64,000 nt of DNA from Stutzerimonas stutzeri (GTDB lineage: Bacteria; Pseudomonadota; Gammaproteobacteria; Pseudomonadales; Pseudomonadaceae): contig NZ_JAAMQZ010000003.1 in NCBI RefSeq assembly GCF_013522825.1, forward strand, positions 124,001 to 188,000, written 5' to 3'. The position numbers and the translations under genes were made by a program. The notes beneath the pieces are model-generated. The model was not told where the DNA came from. It made no database searches and saw nothing but the letters and a program-made list of their open reading frames with translations. Shown piece by piece: positions 8,324 to 21,008 of this stretch (its first letter is position 1; every line of letters starts with the position of its first letter).

Positions 8324-8749
8324 CTAATCCTTGCCTCGCTCCTCCTGCCGGGCGAGAAACTCCTCCTGCAACAGGGCATCGGTGACCTGCTGTGGCTCCT
8401 CTTCGAGCAAGGGATCATCGAGATAGCCGCTGGCGATCACTTTCGCATCGAGCTTGCCCATCAGATGACCGATGGCGCTGTGCATCTTTTCGGCGGCCCC
8501 GTCGACCGCCAGCTGCAGCGACTCGGCCTTGTGCGTCACCGAAAGCGGCTGATGACCCTTGGGCCGCGCTTCGATCTGGCAACGCTTGTCAGCGGCGCCG
8601 GCCTTCTGCGCGTTCTCGTCGCCGACATGAACTTCCACCCGCATCAGGAAATCGTCGAAACGTTCCAGCCGCTCCTGCACTGCGGCACCAACCCATTGAT
8701 GGAGCTCGGCACTGCCTTCGATATGGTTGCTTCTCACCTGGATCTGCAT
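8324..8749 (-). CDS. HPF/RaiA-like ribosome-associated protein
   Basis: 141 aa from ATG 8747-8749, chosen over an upstream ATG because GAGGTGAGCGA sits directly before it. The fold of the sigma-54 modulation / S30AE family is recognisable: MQIQVRSNHIEGS, HQWVGAAVQERLERFDDFLMRVEVHVGDEN, a middle QIEARPKGHQPLSVTHKAESLQLAVDGAAEKM. This family binds the 30S decoding region and promotes ribosome hibernation. It is not the rpoN-linked copy, and its C-terminal tail is acidic and Gln-rich (EEEPQQVTDALLQEEFLARQEERG), so its exact effect on dimerisation is open. It ends 23 bp from the converging sdhB paralogue. Confidence 0.8.
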   Translation of the reverse strand: MQIQVRSNHIEGSAELHQWVGAAVQERLERFDDFLMRVEVHVGDENAQKAGAADKRCQIEARPKGHQPLSVTHKAESLQLAVDGAAEKMHSAIGHLMGKLDAKVIASGYLDDPLLEEEPQQVTDALLQEEFLARQEERGKD

Positions 8750-8864
8750 TCGCTCACCTCTTTCGTGATACATCTCAAGGTTCGAGGATGCGACCTGCGC
8801 CGAGGTTCAGAATGATCGGACGGATCACCTCAGCAATACCAACGAGCCTATTGGCAGGCCGCTC

Positions 8865-10166
8865 TTATCGCTGCCCGGACGTCCTCGCCTGCCGATCGGC
8901 CCTGCCGCCCAGATACCAGCCCAGCACGGCCCAGACCGCTGCACAGCCGGCGCCCACCAGACCAATCAACATGGCACCCTGGCCGAGCATGTCCAGCAAT
9001 GTCTTGGCCCAACCGCTGAGGGCGTCGCCGCCGCGATAGACCACCGTATCGATTAAATTCTTCGCCTTGTACTTGCTCTCGGCATCCAGTGGCGCAAAGA
9101 GCATTTCACGGCCCGGGCGAACGAAGGCGTACTCGCCGATACGTCGCACGATCATCACCGCTGCCAGCACGGCAAACGTAGGCGCCAGCGCCAGGCCGAG
9201 AAAGCCCAGGCAGACCAGTCCCGGCACCACCGCCAGCAGCACCCGCACACCGAGCCGCTGGGCGATGTGCCCGGTGATGAACAATTGCGACAGCAACGCA
9301 CCAGCCTGTACCACGAAGTCGATGGCACCGAATACCCGCACCTGCTCGGCACGGTCGGGAAACAGCTCGGCCACCAGCCGCGCCTGCTCGAAATACAGAA
9401 AGGTGCTGGCAGCGGTCAGTAACAGTACGAATGCCGCGATCCCCAACAGGTAGCGCGAACCCAGCACCCGCGTCAGCCCGCTGAAGGGATTGCCTGCCAC
9501 CGGACGGCGCGGATTTTCCGCTCGTTCGGCATCGGGCCGCCCGGCACCAGCCACTTCCCGCCAGGCCATCAGGTAATGCTTGAGCGCCACGGCCACGGCC
9601 AGCAGCAGTGCCGCCAGCAGCATCAGACCGAACGCCCCCATCACACCCACCAGCAGAGCGCTCGTCGCCGGACCGGCGAGACCGCCGACGCTGGCGCCCG
9701 CGGCGATGAAGGCGAACAGACGGCGCGCCTGGGGCGCATCGAACACATCGGCCATCAGGCTCCAGGCCACCGAAACCACGAACAGGTTGTAGACCGAGAT
9801 CCATACATAGAACACCCGCGCCAGCCAGACGCTGTCGCGCAGGACGAAGAACAGCCCGGCGAACAGCAGCAGGTTGACGCAGAAGAAGCCGTAGACCCAA
9901 TCGATGTAATGGATGCGCGCCACGCGCGAATTGAGCCAGGCGAACAGCGGTACCGCCACCAGCATGGCGAGGAAGGTCGCGGTAAACAGCCACTGCAGGT
10001 TTTCCACCCCGCCCTGGATACCCATCGACTCGCGGATCGGCCGTAGCATGAAATAGCCGGAGAACAGGCAGAAGAACAGGCCGAAACCGGCCAGCGCGGC
10101 CCTCGATTCGCCGGGTCGGGCGTTGATCAGCCTGGCCAGGCGCAACCGGGTCGAAGCCACAAGCAT
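8865..10166 (-). CDS. NTP/NDP-exchange-transporter-like MFS permease
   Basis: 433 aa with about 12 hydrophobic segments. The N-terminal wording (GYFMLRPIRESMGIQGGVENLQWLF) and the late RIGEYAFVRPGREMLF and KYKAKNLIDTVVYRGGDALSGW segments are typical of the bacterial MFS/ADP-ATP-carrier-like (Npt1/Npt2) family of free-living bacteria, whose substrate is unknown. Real nucleotide import is documented only for intracellular parasites, so I do not assign one. It begins 9 bp after the aldo/keto reductase stop, so the two form a unit. Confidence 0.8.
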   Translation of the reverse strand: MLVASTRLRLARLINARPGESRAALAGFGLFFCLFSGYFMLRPIRESMGIQGGVENLQWLFTATFLAMLVAVPLFAWLNSRVARIHYIDWVYGFFCVNLLLFAGLFFVLRDSVWLARVFYVWISVYNLFVVSVAWSLMADVFDAPQARRLFAFIAAGASVGGLAGPATSALLVGVMGAFGLMLLAALLLAVAVALKHYLMAWREVAGAGRPDAERAENPRRPVAGNPFSGLTRVLGSRYLLGIAAFVLLLTAASTFLYFEQARLVAELFPDRAEQVRVFGAIDFVVQAGALLSQLFITGHIAQRLGVRVLLAVVPGLVCLGFLGLALAPTFAVLAAVMIVRRIGEYAFVRPGREMLFAPLDAESKYKAKNLIDTVVYRGGDALSGWAKTLLDMLGQGAMLIGLVGAGCAAVWAVLGWYLGGRADRQARTSGQR

Positions 10167-10175
10167 CGGCCGGGC

Positions 10176-11090
10176 TCAACCGAAGGCATCGGCGATCAGC
10201 TGGCGTTGCCGTGCATCCGGCAGACGGCCCTGCCCGGCCAGCAGATTGTCGGCCATATAGCGCGGGGTCGAAGTCGCCGGAATCACCGCGGTCACCGCCG
10301 GCTCGGCGAGAATGAACTTGAGCGCCAGCTGTGCCCAGGAGCTCGCGTCGAGTTCGACCGCCCAATCGGGCAACGGCTTGTTCCTGACCCGCCCCAGCAG
10401 GTTGCCCCGGGCGAACGGTCGGTTGATCAGCGTAGCGATGCCGTTGTCGGCGCAGTACGGCAGCAGGCGCTTCTCGGCATTGCGTTCGCCGACCGAGTAG
10501 TTGAACTGAACGAAATCCACCTTTTCGCTCTTGAGCACATCGAGCAGCCGCTCATGGGCCGACTCCACATAGTGAGTCACGCCGATATAGCGGATGCGCC
10601 CTTGCTCTTTCAGTTCGCGTAGAAGGCCGAGCTGGGTGGCGGTGTCCTGCAGGTTGTGCACCTGGATCAGGTCGATGGTGTCGCTCTGCAACGCCTCGAA
10701 GCTGGCCTCGATCTGCGCCAGCCCGCGCTCGCGACCGCTGGAGGAAACCTTGCTGGCGAGAAATACTCGCTCACGCACAGCGCGCCGTGCGACCAGCTCG
10801 CCGCTGACCGCTTCGGCATTGCCATAACTTGGCGCGGTATCGATCAGCTTCGCGCCGCCCTCGACGAATATCCGCAGCACCTCCAGCAGCGCATCCATCT
10901 GCGAATCATCGAGGCTGACGTCATGGGTGCGCGAAGTACCGAGACCGATCACCGGCAGCATCTCGCCTGTGGCGGGAATCCGTCGCTGGCGCAAGGGCTC
11001 CGCCCACGCCAGGGCTGGCAGAAGCGGCCCCAGGGCAGCGAGCGCGGCGACAAGTGTGGAACGCTGAAGTAGTTGACGACGCGTCTGCAT
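10176..11090 (-). CDS. aldo/keto reductase with Tat-type signal
   Basis: 304 aa from ATG 11088-11090, preceded by GGAGAACACGCCC. The N-terminus MQTRRQLLQRST followed by a hydrophobic stretch ending LAWAEP looks like a twin-arginine export signal, suggesting a folded, cofactor-loaded periplasmic enzyme. The TIM-barrel AKR features follow: GLGTSRT, DTAPSYGNAE (catalytic Asp and Tyr), SKVSSSGRERG (catalytic Lys), QVHNLQDT, and the C-terminal AVIPATSTPRYMADNL cofactor-binding segment. It reduces an aldehyde or ketone with NAD(P)H; the substrate is unknown. It lies immediately upstream of the permease. Confidence 0.87.
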   Translation of the reverse strand: MQTRRQLLQRSTLVAALAALGPLLPALAWAEPLRQRRIPATGEMLPVIGLGTSRTHDVSLDDSQMDALLEVLRIFVEGGAKLIDTAPSYGNAEAVSGELVARRAVRERVFLASKVSSSGRERGLAQIEASFEALQSDTIDLIQVHNLQDTATQLGLLRELKEQGRIRYIGVTHYVESAHERLLDVLKSEKVDFVQFNYSVGERNAEKRLLPYCADNGIATLINRPFARGNLLGRVRNKPLPDWAVELDASSWAQLALKFILAEPAVTAVIPATSTPRYMADNLLAGQGRLPDARQRQLIADAFG

Positions 11091-11319
11091 GGGCGTGTTC
11101 TCCAAAGGGCTGCACGAACCTGGCGATTGAGTATGGTCGACATCGCGAAGGCCATCAGCTGATCGGAGACCAGAGGGTTTTCCTTTTGTTTCAGGCTGCT
11201 GCCGCACGCCAGCAAGCAGCCATCTGGCGGGCCGGGCAAGCAGTGCTGGCAATATGCCTCCAGTTCGGTTCTACTGCGACGCGCCATTGGCACCAACGCT
11301 ACGCAGTATCGAGACAGGC

Positions 11320-11520
11320 ATGCCCAGCCATACCCACAGACCAAGCAGTCAAACCCCGGCAAACCCATCAGCGACCACGCCGTCAGAAGCGCACCGGCAA
11401 CGGCGAAACAGACTGATCAGCCTCGGCTATGCGCTGGGTTTGTTGCTGATCTTCCTCCTCAGCCTGCTTCTGCTGCCTGCCGATACCGGCTTGGGCAAGC
11501 TGCTGTGGGGCTCGCTATAG
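11320..11520 (+). CDS. small hypothetical inner-membrane protein
   Basis: 66 aa from ATG 11320 (GAGACAGG upstream). A polar, Pro/Ser/Thr-rich N-terminus is followed by RQRRNRLI, then one strong hydrophobic helix (about residues 33-52, GYALGLLLIFLLSLLLLP) and a short tail, GLGKLLWGSL. The positive-inside pattern predicts a cytoplasmic N-terminus. No family recognised. It lies between the divergent aldo/keto reductase and the converging chemoreceptor. The helix after a basic stretch argues it is real, but the frame could be chance. Confidence 0.45.
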   Translation: MPSHTHRPSSQTPANPSATTPSEAHRQRRNRLISLGYALGLLLIFLLSLLLLPADTGLGKLLWGSL

Positions 11521-11570
11521 GCAGGCCCGCACACCGCGGTTGACGACAGCCGGACTCTCCTTTCTGCAAC

Positions 11571-13205
11571 TCAAACGCGAAAGCGTCCAACCAGCCCTGC
11601 CAGGCGCTGGGACAAGCCGGAAAGCTCCTCACTGGCGCGCATGCTCTGTGCCGAATTTGACGCAGCCTCGTCGGAAAGGTCGCGGATATCGCTGATGTTG
11701 CGCGCAATTTCCTCGGTCACGCTGCTCTGCTCTTCGCAGGCCGTGGCGATTTGCGCAGCCATGTCGTTGATACGGCGCACTGCCTCGGTGGTATCAGCCA
11801 GCGTCTGATCCACACCCGCCGCCCGCTCGACGCTGTCACGGGCCTTGCCGCTGCCGGCATGCATCGCCTGAACCGCCCGGCTGACGCCACCCTGCAGGCG
11901 CTCGATGCGAACCTGAATATCCTTGGTCGACTCTTGGGTACGCGCCGCCAGCGCCCTGACTTCATCGGCTACCACGGCAAAGCCACGCCCCTGTTCGCCC
12001 GCCCGTGCCGCTTCGATAGCCGCGTTGAGCGCCAACAGGTTGGTCTGCTCGGCAATGCCGCGAATGACTTCCATCACATCGCCGATGCTGGATGCTTCCT
12101 CGGCCAGCGCTTCGATGGTCTGCGAAGTTCCTTCCACTTCCTGGGCGAGTTGGCGGATCGATTCGATGGTGCCACTCACCACCTGCGCACCCGCGCTGGC
12201 CTGATCCTCCGCCTGACGAGCGGCATCCGAAGCGTTCTGCGCGTTGCGCGCCACTTCATGCACGGCGGCGCTCATCTCGGTGGCGGCGGTACTGACCTGA
12301 TCGACGGCGGCATGCTCGCCGCTGATCAGTTGATCGTTGGCGCTGGCCATGCTGGACATCCCGCGCGCCGCCGCTTCGACCTCGGCAGTCACCTGCCCCA
12401 CCTCGGCAATCAGCGGCTGCAATTTATCAATAAAACGATTGAAGGCACTACCCAACTGCCCCAGCTCATCGGCCGAACTTACTTCCACCCGCGTGCGCAG
12501 ATCACCGTCGCCTTCGGCTATCTGCTCGACACGCTGGAGCAGCCGACGCATCGGTCTCAGCACCACCAGCGGCATCCCCAGGATCAGCACAAGACAGCCA
12601 AGCATGCCTATCAGCAGGATCGTGCCCTGCTGCGCGGCGACAGCCAGCCCCTCGGCAATCGCCGATTCGCCCTCGCGATTCGCAGCCTGATCCTCCAGCT
12701 CGCCAAGCTGGTCGATGGCGTCGCGCATGGCCTCGAAGCGCGCCTCGCTGTCGCCGAAGCTCAGGGCACTGGCTGCCTGCGGATCGCTATTGACCAGCTC
12801 GATCACCCGCTGCGAAACCTTCTGCCACTGCTCGAAACCGCGATTGAACTGGTCGACCAGCGCCAGCGCCTCGGCACCCGGCTGCATCTGGACGTATCGT
12901 TGCACCCGCTCATGGGCCTGTTGCAGGTTTTCCGCATGACTCAGACGTAACGCCTGGGCGTGCGCTCCGGCACCGGCGCCCAGCAGGCTGCGCTCGGCGA
13001 TAAACGCCTGGTACAGATCACGGTCGGCATTGAGCAGCAGGCTGATGGCCGGCAGATAACGCGTGGCCAGCGTGTTGCTGGAACCCGCGACCTGATCGAT
13101 ACCACGCATGCCCAGCCAGCCCATCAGCACCAGCAGCACCGCCAGAAAGCTGATCGGCAAGGTGATTTTCCAGCGAAACCCGAGATCGGCGAACAAACGA
13201 AACAT
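11571..13205 (-). CDS. methyl-accepting chemotaxis protein (membrane, four-helix-bundle sensor)
   Basis: 544 aa. TM1 at about residues 12-34, a periplasmic helical region of about 150 residues rich in Leu/Ala heptads (4HB_MCP-like), TM2 at about 195-215 ([23 protein letters not shown]), a HAMP domain ([25 protein letters not shown]), then the long signalling coiled coil. The hairpin tip that contacts CheA/CheW is intact ([35 protein letters not shown] region). Methylation-type Glu/Gln pairs occur in the flanking helices. No CheB/CheR-docking pentapeptide is visible at the C-terminus (ends GLVGRFRV). ATG has AAGGAG upstream. Ligand unknown. Confidence 0.92.
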   Translation of the reverse strand: MFRLFADLGFRWKITLPISFLAVLLVLMGWLGMRGIDQVAGSSNTLATRYLPAISLLLNADRDLYQAFIAERSLLGAGAGAHAQALRLSHAENLQQAHERVQRYVQMQPGAEALALVDQFNRGFEQWQKVSQRVIELVNSDPQAASALSFGDSEARFEAMRDAIDQLGELEDQAANREGESAIAEGLAVAAQQGTILLIGMLGCLVLILGMPLVVLRPMRRLLQRVEQIAEGDGDLRTRVEVSSADELGQLGSAFNRFIDKLQPLIAEVGQVTAEVEAAARGMSSMASANDQLISGEHAAVDQVSTAATEMSAAVHEVARNAQNASDAARQAEDQASAGAQVVSGTIESIRQLAQEVEGTSQTIEALAEEASSIGDVMEVIRGIAEQTNLLALNAAIEAARAGEQGRGFAVVADEVRALAARTQESTKDIQVRIERLQGGVSRAVQAMHAGSGKARDSVERAAGVDQTLADTTEAVRRINDMAAQIATACEEQSSVTEEIARNISDIRDLSDEAASNSAQSMRASEELSGLSQRLAGLVGRFRV

Positions 13206-13547
13206 GGCATCACTCCTTGAAGGTTTTCCTGGTTATCGGCAAGAGGGCTCACGGCAAAAGACCACTCCAGCTGTTGTAACTTCGATGAAACCGCACCGCA
13301 ATCCGAAGATTTGCACAGCGACAGAGCGCCCCCCTTGAGCGGTATCAAACGGACACCAGGATTTCCTCTCCTACTTAAGTACGAGCACCATGGTTGCATA
13401 GCCAGTTCGACCAGCCGCTCGGTAGCCTGAATCGCACCAGGCAGGCGCCGAACGGTATTCCAGAGATGTTGGTCGATGCCGACTGATATCTGTTGACGGG
13501 AGGCGCAGCCTCCCGCTTCGCCCTATCGAACTGCGCGAGTACCGCCC
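13206..13547. other. divergent intergenic region between two chemoreceptors
   Basis: About 340 bp separating the start of the membrane chemoreceptor from the start of the FIST chemoreceptor. It must hold both promoters. The one clear structure is a perfect 8-bp hairpin, CGGGAGGC (13496-13503) with GCCTCCCG (13507-13514), 33 bp before the FIST gene ATG and without a T-run. It would lie in that gene's mRNA leader. I see no coding sequence. Confidence 0.5.
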
Positions 13548-15569
13548 ATGTTTCCGTTTTCCCACTTCAAGCCGGGCAACAAGCAATCCGATGGCGTACT
13601 GAGCCTGCTCGGCAGTTCGCAGCAGTTGGCACAGCAGCTCGCCACGCTGCGCTTCAACCCCACCTACATCGCCGGCTTCGTCTCTCCGCATGTGGATATC
13701 GACGCGGTGGCGCGGCGGATCGCCCAGCGCTTCCCGCAGGCAGTGGTCAGCCTGTGTACCACTTCGGGCGAGCTGTCCAGCGACAACCAGCACCTGTATT
13801 GCGCGACCGGGGCACACTGGGACCGGGTGGTACTGCAGCTGTTCGACGCCAGCGTGATCGCCGCCGCGGAGATCGTGCAGGTGCCGCTGGAATGCGAGGA
13901 CATTCGCGCAGCGGGCCAGCGCGTGAGCATGGCACAGCGCATCGCCAGACTGACCGCCTCGATCAAGCGCCTGCAGGTGTCGATGAAGATCGACTACCGC
14001 GACACCCTGGCCAATATCTTCTTCGACGGCCTGTCGGCCTCGGAATCCTTCTTCATGGAGGCGCTGTACGAGTCCGGGCGCTTCCCCTGCCTGTTCGTCG
14101 GCGGCTCGGCCGGCGGCACGCTGGACTTCCAGAAAACCCAGCTGCATGACGGCCAGCGCGCCTACCAGAACCATGCGCTGATCGTCTTCCTCAAGTGCGC
14201 CCGGAACGTGCGTTTCGGCGTGTTCAAGAGCCAGAACTTCGAGCCCACCCCGCTCAGCCTGAGCGTGCTCAGCGCATCCCTGGAAGACCGTTACATCAGC
14301 CAGGTGGTGGATGCCAGGGGCAATATACGCAGCATGGTCGCCGCGCTCTGCGAGGCCCTGAAGTGCATGCCGCAGGAGCTGGAGCGGCGCCTGGCAGACT
14401 ACTCCTTCGCCATCAGGGTGGGCGAGGAAGTCTTCGTCCGCTCGATCTCGCGAATCGATTTCGCCAACGAGCGCGTACACCTGTTCTGCGACGTGGCGCC
14501 CGGCGAGGAGCTGATCATGGTCAAGCGTACCCCGCTGGCCGAAGCCACCCGCCGCGACTATGAACGCTTCCTGCGCAACAAACCGGGCAAGCCGCTGGTG
14601 GGCGTTCTCAACGACTGCATCCTGCGCCGACTGAACAACGAGCAGGCGCTGAGCAGCATGGACCCGGTGTTCGGCGACGTGCCGGTGGCGGGCTATTCCA
14701 CCTTCGGCGAGATTCTCGGGCTCAACCTCAACCAGACGCTGACGGCGGTGTTCTTCTTCCGCACCAGCGACAAGGACGACTTCCACGACGAGTACACCGA
14801 CAACTTCATCGCCTACCACGGCGAATTCAAGGCTTTCTTCCTGCGCCGCCAGATCAAGAAGCTCACCGGCCTGAGCCAGGTGGTGGTCAAGCAGATCGAA
14901 CAGTTCAAGCGCCAGGACTATGGCAGCGCGGTGGATATCAACGGCCTCGACGAGCATATTCGCCCGGTATTCTCGGGCCTTGCCGACCTGGGCCAGGTAC
15001 TGTCGCAGGCCGACCACGAGCGCCAGAACATCGCCGGGCAGTTGAATCAGTGCGCCACCGAGCTGCATGGCTCGATGGACGACCTGAGCCTGAACATCAG
15101 CCGCCAGGGCCAGGTCATCGAGCAGGCTGCAGGCTCGGTCAAGCAGATGGTCCACCAGGCCGACGAAGTGGTCAGCAGCGCCCGTGATCTGGCGCAATCG
15201 AGCCAGCGCATCCAGTCGGTGGTGCAGACCATTCAGCAGATCGCCGGGCAGACCAACCTGCTGGCGCTCAACGCCGCCATCGAGGCGGCGCGTGCCGGGG
15301 AAATGGGCCGGGGCTTCGCCGTGGTGGCCGACGAGGTGCGCAAGCTGGCGGAAATCACCGGCAGGAACGCAGAGGAAATCGGCACCGACATCGAACGCCT
15401 GGCCAGCGAAATTCGCGCGGTGGCGCAGCATATCGAGGCGCAATCGACCGACGTCGGCTCGCTCACGGGCCTGCTCGATGCACTGGAGCAATCCAGCAAC
15501 CTCACGGCTGGTACTTCCCGTCAGACCAAGGGTGTGGCCGATATGCTGCTCGGCCTGACGGCACACTGA
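13548..15569 (+). CDS. soluble chemoreceptor with FIST sensory domain
   Basis: 673 aa with no membrane segment. Residues about 20-235 match a FIST_N domain ([55 protein letters not shown]) and about 245-395 a FIST_C domain ([45 protein letters not shown]). FIST modules are predicted to bind small ligands such as amino acids. The C-terminal half is a shortened MCP signalling hairpin with an intact tip (about residues 566-600, [18 protein letters not shown]). The short cytoplasmic coiled coil after the tip suggests a truncated or unusual helical class. It is divergent from a membrane chemoreceptor. Its stop lies 4 bp from the recQ stop on the other strand. Confidence 0.9.
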   Translation: MFPFSHFKPGNKQSDGVLSLLGSSQQLAQQLATLRFNPTYIAGFVSPHVDIDAVARRIAQRFPQAVVSLCTTSGELSSDNQHLYCATGAHWDRVVLQLFDASVIAAAEIVQVPLECEDIRAAGQRVSMAQRIARLTASIKRLQVSMKIDYRDTLANIFFDGLSASESFFMEALYESGRFPCLFVGGSAGGTLDFQKTQLHDGQRAYQNHALIVFLKCARNVRFGVFKSQNFEPTPLSLSVLSASLEDRYISQVVDARGNIRSMVAALCEALKCMPQELERRLADYSFAIRVGEEVFVRSISRIDFANERVHLFCDVAPGEELIMVKRTPLAEATRRDYERFLRNKPGKPLVGVLNDCILRRLNNEQALSSMDPVFGDVPVAGYSTFGEILGLNLNQTLTAVFFFRTSDKDDFHDEYTDNFIAYHGEFKAFFLRRQIKKLTGLSQVVVKQIEQFKRQDYGSAVDINGLDEHIRPVFSGLADLGQVLSQADHERQNIAGQLNQCATELHGSMDDLSLNISRQGQVIEQAAGSVKQMVHQADEVVSSARDLAQSSQRIQSVVQTIQQIAGQTNLLALNAAIEAARAGEMGRGFAVVADEVRKLAEITGRNAEEIGTDIERLASEIRAVAQHIEAQSTDVGSLTGLLDALEQSSNLTAGTSRQTKGVADMLLGLTAH

Positions 15570-15573
15570 TGCC

Positions 15574-17520
<1,947 letters not shown>

Positions 17521-17625
17521 GCTGAGTCACTCCTTTGACTGGAAGCCCGAGGGTAGCAAAAGGAGAGTCGGCGCAGGGCGGGGCAGCCCACCGACCCACC
17601 AAGGGAGCATGGTCTGAGCGCCCGA

Positions 17626-18228
17626 TCAGAACCGGTCGCGAATGACCACCTCATCGAACGGCAGCTTGCCGACACGCGGTTTTGGGTCGGCGGCGCGCTT
17701 GCCAACTGCCACCATCATGGCGATGACATGGTTCTCCGGCAGGTTGATCAGCTCGGCCACTGCCTTGAAGTCGAAGCCATCCATGGGGCAGGAGTCCAGG
17801 CCCTTGCCGCGTGCGGCCAGCATCAACGTCTGCGCCATCAGGCCACAGCTGCGCATGGTTTCGTCGCGCTGCACCTGCGGCTTGTCACGGTAGTAGTTGT
17901 CGATGGCACCGGCCATGTAATCCTGCACCTCAGGAGCCACGCCTTCCCATACGCGGCGAACGTTCTTTTCCCAGCTGTCTACCTGGGCGCAGATCACCAC
18001 CAGCATCGAGGCATCGGTCATCTGCGCCTGGTTCCAGCCCACCTCACGAATCTGCGCACGCAGCGCCGGGTCGGCCACTTCCACCAGCCGTACATGCTGC
18101 AGGTTGAACGCCGAAGGCGCCAGCAGCGCAGTCTTCAGCAGTTCATCCTTTTCTTCGCGGCTGAGCTGGAAGCTGCTGTCATAGAGTTTGACGGCACGAC
18201 GGCTCTGGATGGCTTCTTCGATATGCAT
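17626..18228 (-). CDS. nitroreductase family protein (NfsB-like, FMN)
   Basis: 200 aa. The N-terminal SRRAVKLYDSSFQLS and SAFNLQHVRLVEV segments and the GLDSCPMDGFDF and VAVGKRAADPKPR motifs match FMN-dependent NAD(P)H nitroreductases, which act as dimers in the cytoplasm and reduce nitro compounds, quinones or flavins. The physiological substrate is not predictable. ATG has GGAGTTCTCCC upstream. Monocistronic between recQ and pckA. Confidence 0.88.
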   Translation of the reverse strand: MHIEEAIQSRRAVKLYDSSFQLSREEKDELLKTALLAPSAFNLQHVRLVEVADPALRAQIREVGWNQAQMTDASMLVVICAQVDSWEKNVRRVWEGVAPEVQDYMAGAIDNYYRDKPQVQRDETMRSCGLMAQTLMLAARGKGLDSCPMDGFDFKAVAELINLPENHVIAMMVAVGKRAADPKPRVGKLPFDEVVIRDRF

Positions 18229-18343
18229 GGGAGAACTCCACTGAGTTGAACGAGGCCGCCATGCTATGCCCCGGCATCGTTCGAATCCATGGGGCTTTGC
18301 TGATGGAAACTATCGAGGTTTTCGATCAACAGCTTGCCAACAA

Positions 18344-18375
18344 CCACAAAAAAGCCGCCCGAAGGCGGCTTTCGC
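18344..18375 (-). terminator. Rho-independent terminator of pckA
   Basis: On the minus strand AAAGCCGCC pairs with GGCGGCTTT around a short TTCG-type loop, and the 3' arm runs into a run of T (the plus-strand A run near 18348-18353). It lies 18 bp after the pckA stop. Confidence 0.88.
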
Positions 18376-18392
18376 TGTGCGGCGCTACAGCT

Positions 18393-19934
18393 TCAGAGTT
18401 GCGGACCCGCAGCCTGAATGGCTTCGGATACGTCGAACTTCTTGAAGTTCTCGATGAACTTGCTCGCCAGTTCTTTGGCCGCTTCGTCATAGGCGTTCGG
18501 GTCGGCCCAGGTATTGCGCGGGTTGAGCAGCTGGGTATCGACGCCGGGCACCGCGGTCGGCACATCGAGGTTGATGATCGGCAGGTGCTCGGTTTGCGCA
18601 CCGATCAGCGCACCGCTCTGGATCGCCGCGATCACCGCGCGGGTGGTCGGGATGTTGAAGCGCTTGCCGACGCCGTAGCCGCCGCCGGTCCAGCCGGTGT
18701 TGACCAGGTAGACCTTGGAGCCGAAGGCCTGGATGCGTTTGATCAGCAGTTCGGCGTAGACACCCGCCGGGCGCGGGAAGAACGGCGCGCCGAAGCAGGT
18801 GGAGAAGGTCGACTTGATGCCGCTGCCCGAACCCATTTCGGTGGAACCGACCAGTGCGGTGTAACCGGAGAGGAAGTGATAGGCCGCCTGCTCGTTGTTG
18901 AGGATCGACACCGGTGGCAATACGCCGGTCAGGTCGCAGGTGAGGAAGATCACCGCGTTCGGCTCGCCACCGAGATTCTTCTCGGAACGCTTCTCGACGT
19001 GCTCCAGCGGGTAGGCTGCGCGACTGTTCTGAGTCAGGCTGGCGTCGGCGTAGTCCGGCTCGTGGCTATCGTCGAGCACGACGTTTTCCAGCACGCTGCC
19101 GAACTTGATGGCCTTCCAGATGACCGGCTCGTTCTTCTCCGACAGGTCGATGCACTTGGCGTAGCAGCCGCCTTCGATGTTGAACACCACGCCGGTGCCC
19201 CAGCCGTGTTCGTCGTCGCCGATCAGGTAGCGCGATTCGTCAGCGGACAGGGTGGTCTTGCCGGTGCCGGACAGACCGAAGAACAGCGTGACGTCGCCCT
19301 CTTCGCCGATGTTGGCGGCGCAGTGCATCGGCAGCACATCGGCTTCGGGCAGCAGGTAGTTTTGCACCGAGAACATGGCCTTCTTCATTTCACCGGCGTA
19401 GCGCATGCCGGCGATCAGGACCTTTTTCTGGGCGAAGTTGATGATCACGCAGCCGTCGGAGTTGGTGCCGTCACGCTCAGGGGAGCATTCGAAATTGGCG
19501 ACATTGAGCACCTGCCACTCATCCTTGCCGGCGGAGTTGTACTGCGCCGGATTGATGAACAGCTGGCGACCGAAAAGGTTCTGCCAGGCCGTGGCGGTGG
19601 TCATCTTGACAGGCAGGTAGTGGGCTTCGGACGAGCCTACATGGACGTGGGAAACGAAGTGTTCCTGGGCCTTGTTGAAGGCTTCAACGCGATCCCAGAG
19701 GGCGTCGAACTTCTCCGCAGGGAACGGACGGTTGATCGGCCCCCAGGCGATGTTGCCCTGGCTACCCGGCTCTTCGACGATGAAACGATCGACGGGAGAA
19801 CGGCCGGTACGATGCCCAGTCTTGACGACGAGCGCGCCATTGGCGGCCAGTTGGCCCTCGCCACGCTGGATGGCTTGTTCAACCAGTTGGGCGGCGCTGA
19901 TATCGATGTACACGGCATTGGTGGCTTGCGTCAT
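18393..19934 (-). CDS. pckA: phosphoenolpyruvate carboxykinase (ATP)
   Basis: 513 aa. The ATP-type PEPCK signatures are present: [15 protein letters not shown] near the N-terminus, the kinase-1a loop [16 protein letters not shown], then LIGDDEHGW with catalytic Asp residues, and the [14 protein letters not shown] region. The enzyme converts oxaloacetate and ATP to PEP and CO2, the entry step of gluconeogenesis from TCA intermediates, central to organic-acid growth in Pseudomonas. Single-gene unit with its own terminator at 18344-18375. Confidence 0.97.
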   Translation of the reverse strand: MTQATNAVYIDISAAQLVEQAIQRGEGQLAANGALVVKTGHRTGRSPVDRFIVEEPGSQGNIAWGPINRPFPAEKFDALWDRVEAFNKAQEHFVSHVHVGSSEAHYLPVKMTTATAWQNLFGRQLFINPAQYNSAGKDEWQVLNVANFECSPERDGTNSDGCVIINFAQKKVLIAGMRYAGEMKKAMFSVQNYLLPEADVLPMHCAANIGEEGDVTLFFGLSGTGKTTLSADESRYLIGDDEHGWGTGVVFNIEGGCYAKCIDLSEKNEPVIWKAIKFGSVLENVVLDDSHEPDYADASLTQNSRAAYPLEHVEKRSEKNLGGEPNAVIFLTCDLTGVLPPVSILNNEQAAYHFLSGYTALVGSTEMGSGSGIKSTFSTCFGAPFFPRPAGVYAELLIKRIQAFGSKVYLVNTGWTGGGYGVGKRFNIPTTRAVIAAIQSGALIGAQTEHLPIINLDVPTAVPGVDTQLLNPRNTWADPNAYDEAAKELASKFIENFKKFDVSEAIQAAGPQL

Positions 19935-20078
19935 GAGTTTCCCGTCGGCTCTGGGCCGATTCCTCCATGCTTTTGTAGCCCACCGAGCAGTGGACTACAC
20001 CGAAAAAAAGTGGGCGCGATTATGACAGAAAAGGCGCGGTGCTGGGTATGAGCACGTGATGGCAAAAAGGTTCAGAGC

Positions 20079-20972
20079 CTAGTGCCGCGTACCGGAAGGT
20101 CCTTCGACACCCGCCCCGGCGAACAACTGGGCGATATCCGCTGCATCGAAGCGATAGCTATGGTTGCAGAACTGGCAGTCGATGGTGATCGCATCACCCT
20201 GCTCACGCAACAGCTGTTCGGCATCCGCCTGGCCCAGGCTGATCACGGCCTTGGCCGAGCGCTCGCGCGAGCAGCTGCAGCGGAAGGTGATCGGGCGCGG
20301 CTCGAACAGGCGCACCGGCTCATCGTGATAGAGCCGGTGCAGCACAGTCTGGGTATCCAGGCCCAGCAGCTCTTCAGCCGAAAGCGTATCGGCCAGGGTG
20401 CGCAGGTGCTGCCAGCTGGCTTCACGCTCCTCGCCATCACGGATGCGGTCGGCGGGCAATTGCTGCAGCAGCAGGCCGCAGGCGCGGCGGCCATCGGCGT
20501 TGAGCCAGAAGCGCGTCGGCAACTGCTCGGATGAAGCGAAGTAACTGGACAGGCTGTCCGCCAGGCTGACGCCATCCAGCGCCACGATGCCCTGATAGCG
20601 CTGACCGTTGGTCGGATCGACGGTCATCGCCAGCATCCCCTCGGGCATCAACTCGCCAAAGGTGGCGTCCGGCGTCAACTGGTCGGCGTGATAGCGCGCG
20701 ATGCCGCGCACCTCGCGCTCACTGGAACATTCCACCATTAGCAGCGGTACCGGCCCGTTCGAGCGCGCCTGCAACACCATCAGCCCATCGAATTTCAAGG
20801 TGCCGACCAGCAATGCCGCAGCGGCCAGCAGCTCGCCCAGCAACTGGGCAACCGGCTCCGGGTAGTCGTGCTTGGCCAGCACTTCGGCATAACTGCGCTC
20901 AAGCCCGACCCATTCGCCACGCACGTCGGTGTCATCGAAAAGGAAACGCTGGGTGTAATCGGAATCGAGCAT
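20079..20972 (-). CDS. hslO: Hsp33 redox-regulated chaperone
   Basis: 297 aa from ATG 20970-20972 ([22 protein letters not shown] is the usual Hsp33 beginning; an upstream in-frame ATG would give an unlikely extension). The zinc redox switch is intact: C-S-C, 31 residues, C-Q-F-C, near the C-terminus. Oxidation releases zinc and activates the holdase. hslR lies upstream on the same strand, and a perfect 11-bp hairpin at 21009-21036 sits in the leader between them. Confidence 0.95.
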   Translation of the reverse strand: MLDSDYTQRFLFDDTDVRGEWVGLERSYAEVLAKHDYPEPVAQLLGELLAAAALLVGTLKFDGLMVLQARSNGPVPLLMVECSSEREVRGIARYHADQLTPDATFGELMPEGMLAMTVDPTNGQRYQGIVALDGVSLADSLSSYFASSEQLPTRFWLNADGRRACGLLLQQLPADRIRDGEEREASWQHLRTLADTLSAEELLGLDTQTVLHRLYHDEPVRLFEPRPITFRCSCSRERSAKAVISLGQADAEQLLREQGDAITIDCQFCNHSYRFDAADIAQLFAGAGVEGPSGTRH

Positions 20973-21008
20973 GTGCAGGACCAGACAGATTGAAGAATGG
21001 GAGCCGCG

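Noticed and set aside
18246-20051. 601-codon plus-strand open frame across pckA
   Set aside because: Shadow of pckA, whose catalytic motifs are on the minus strand.
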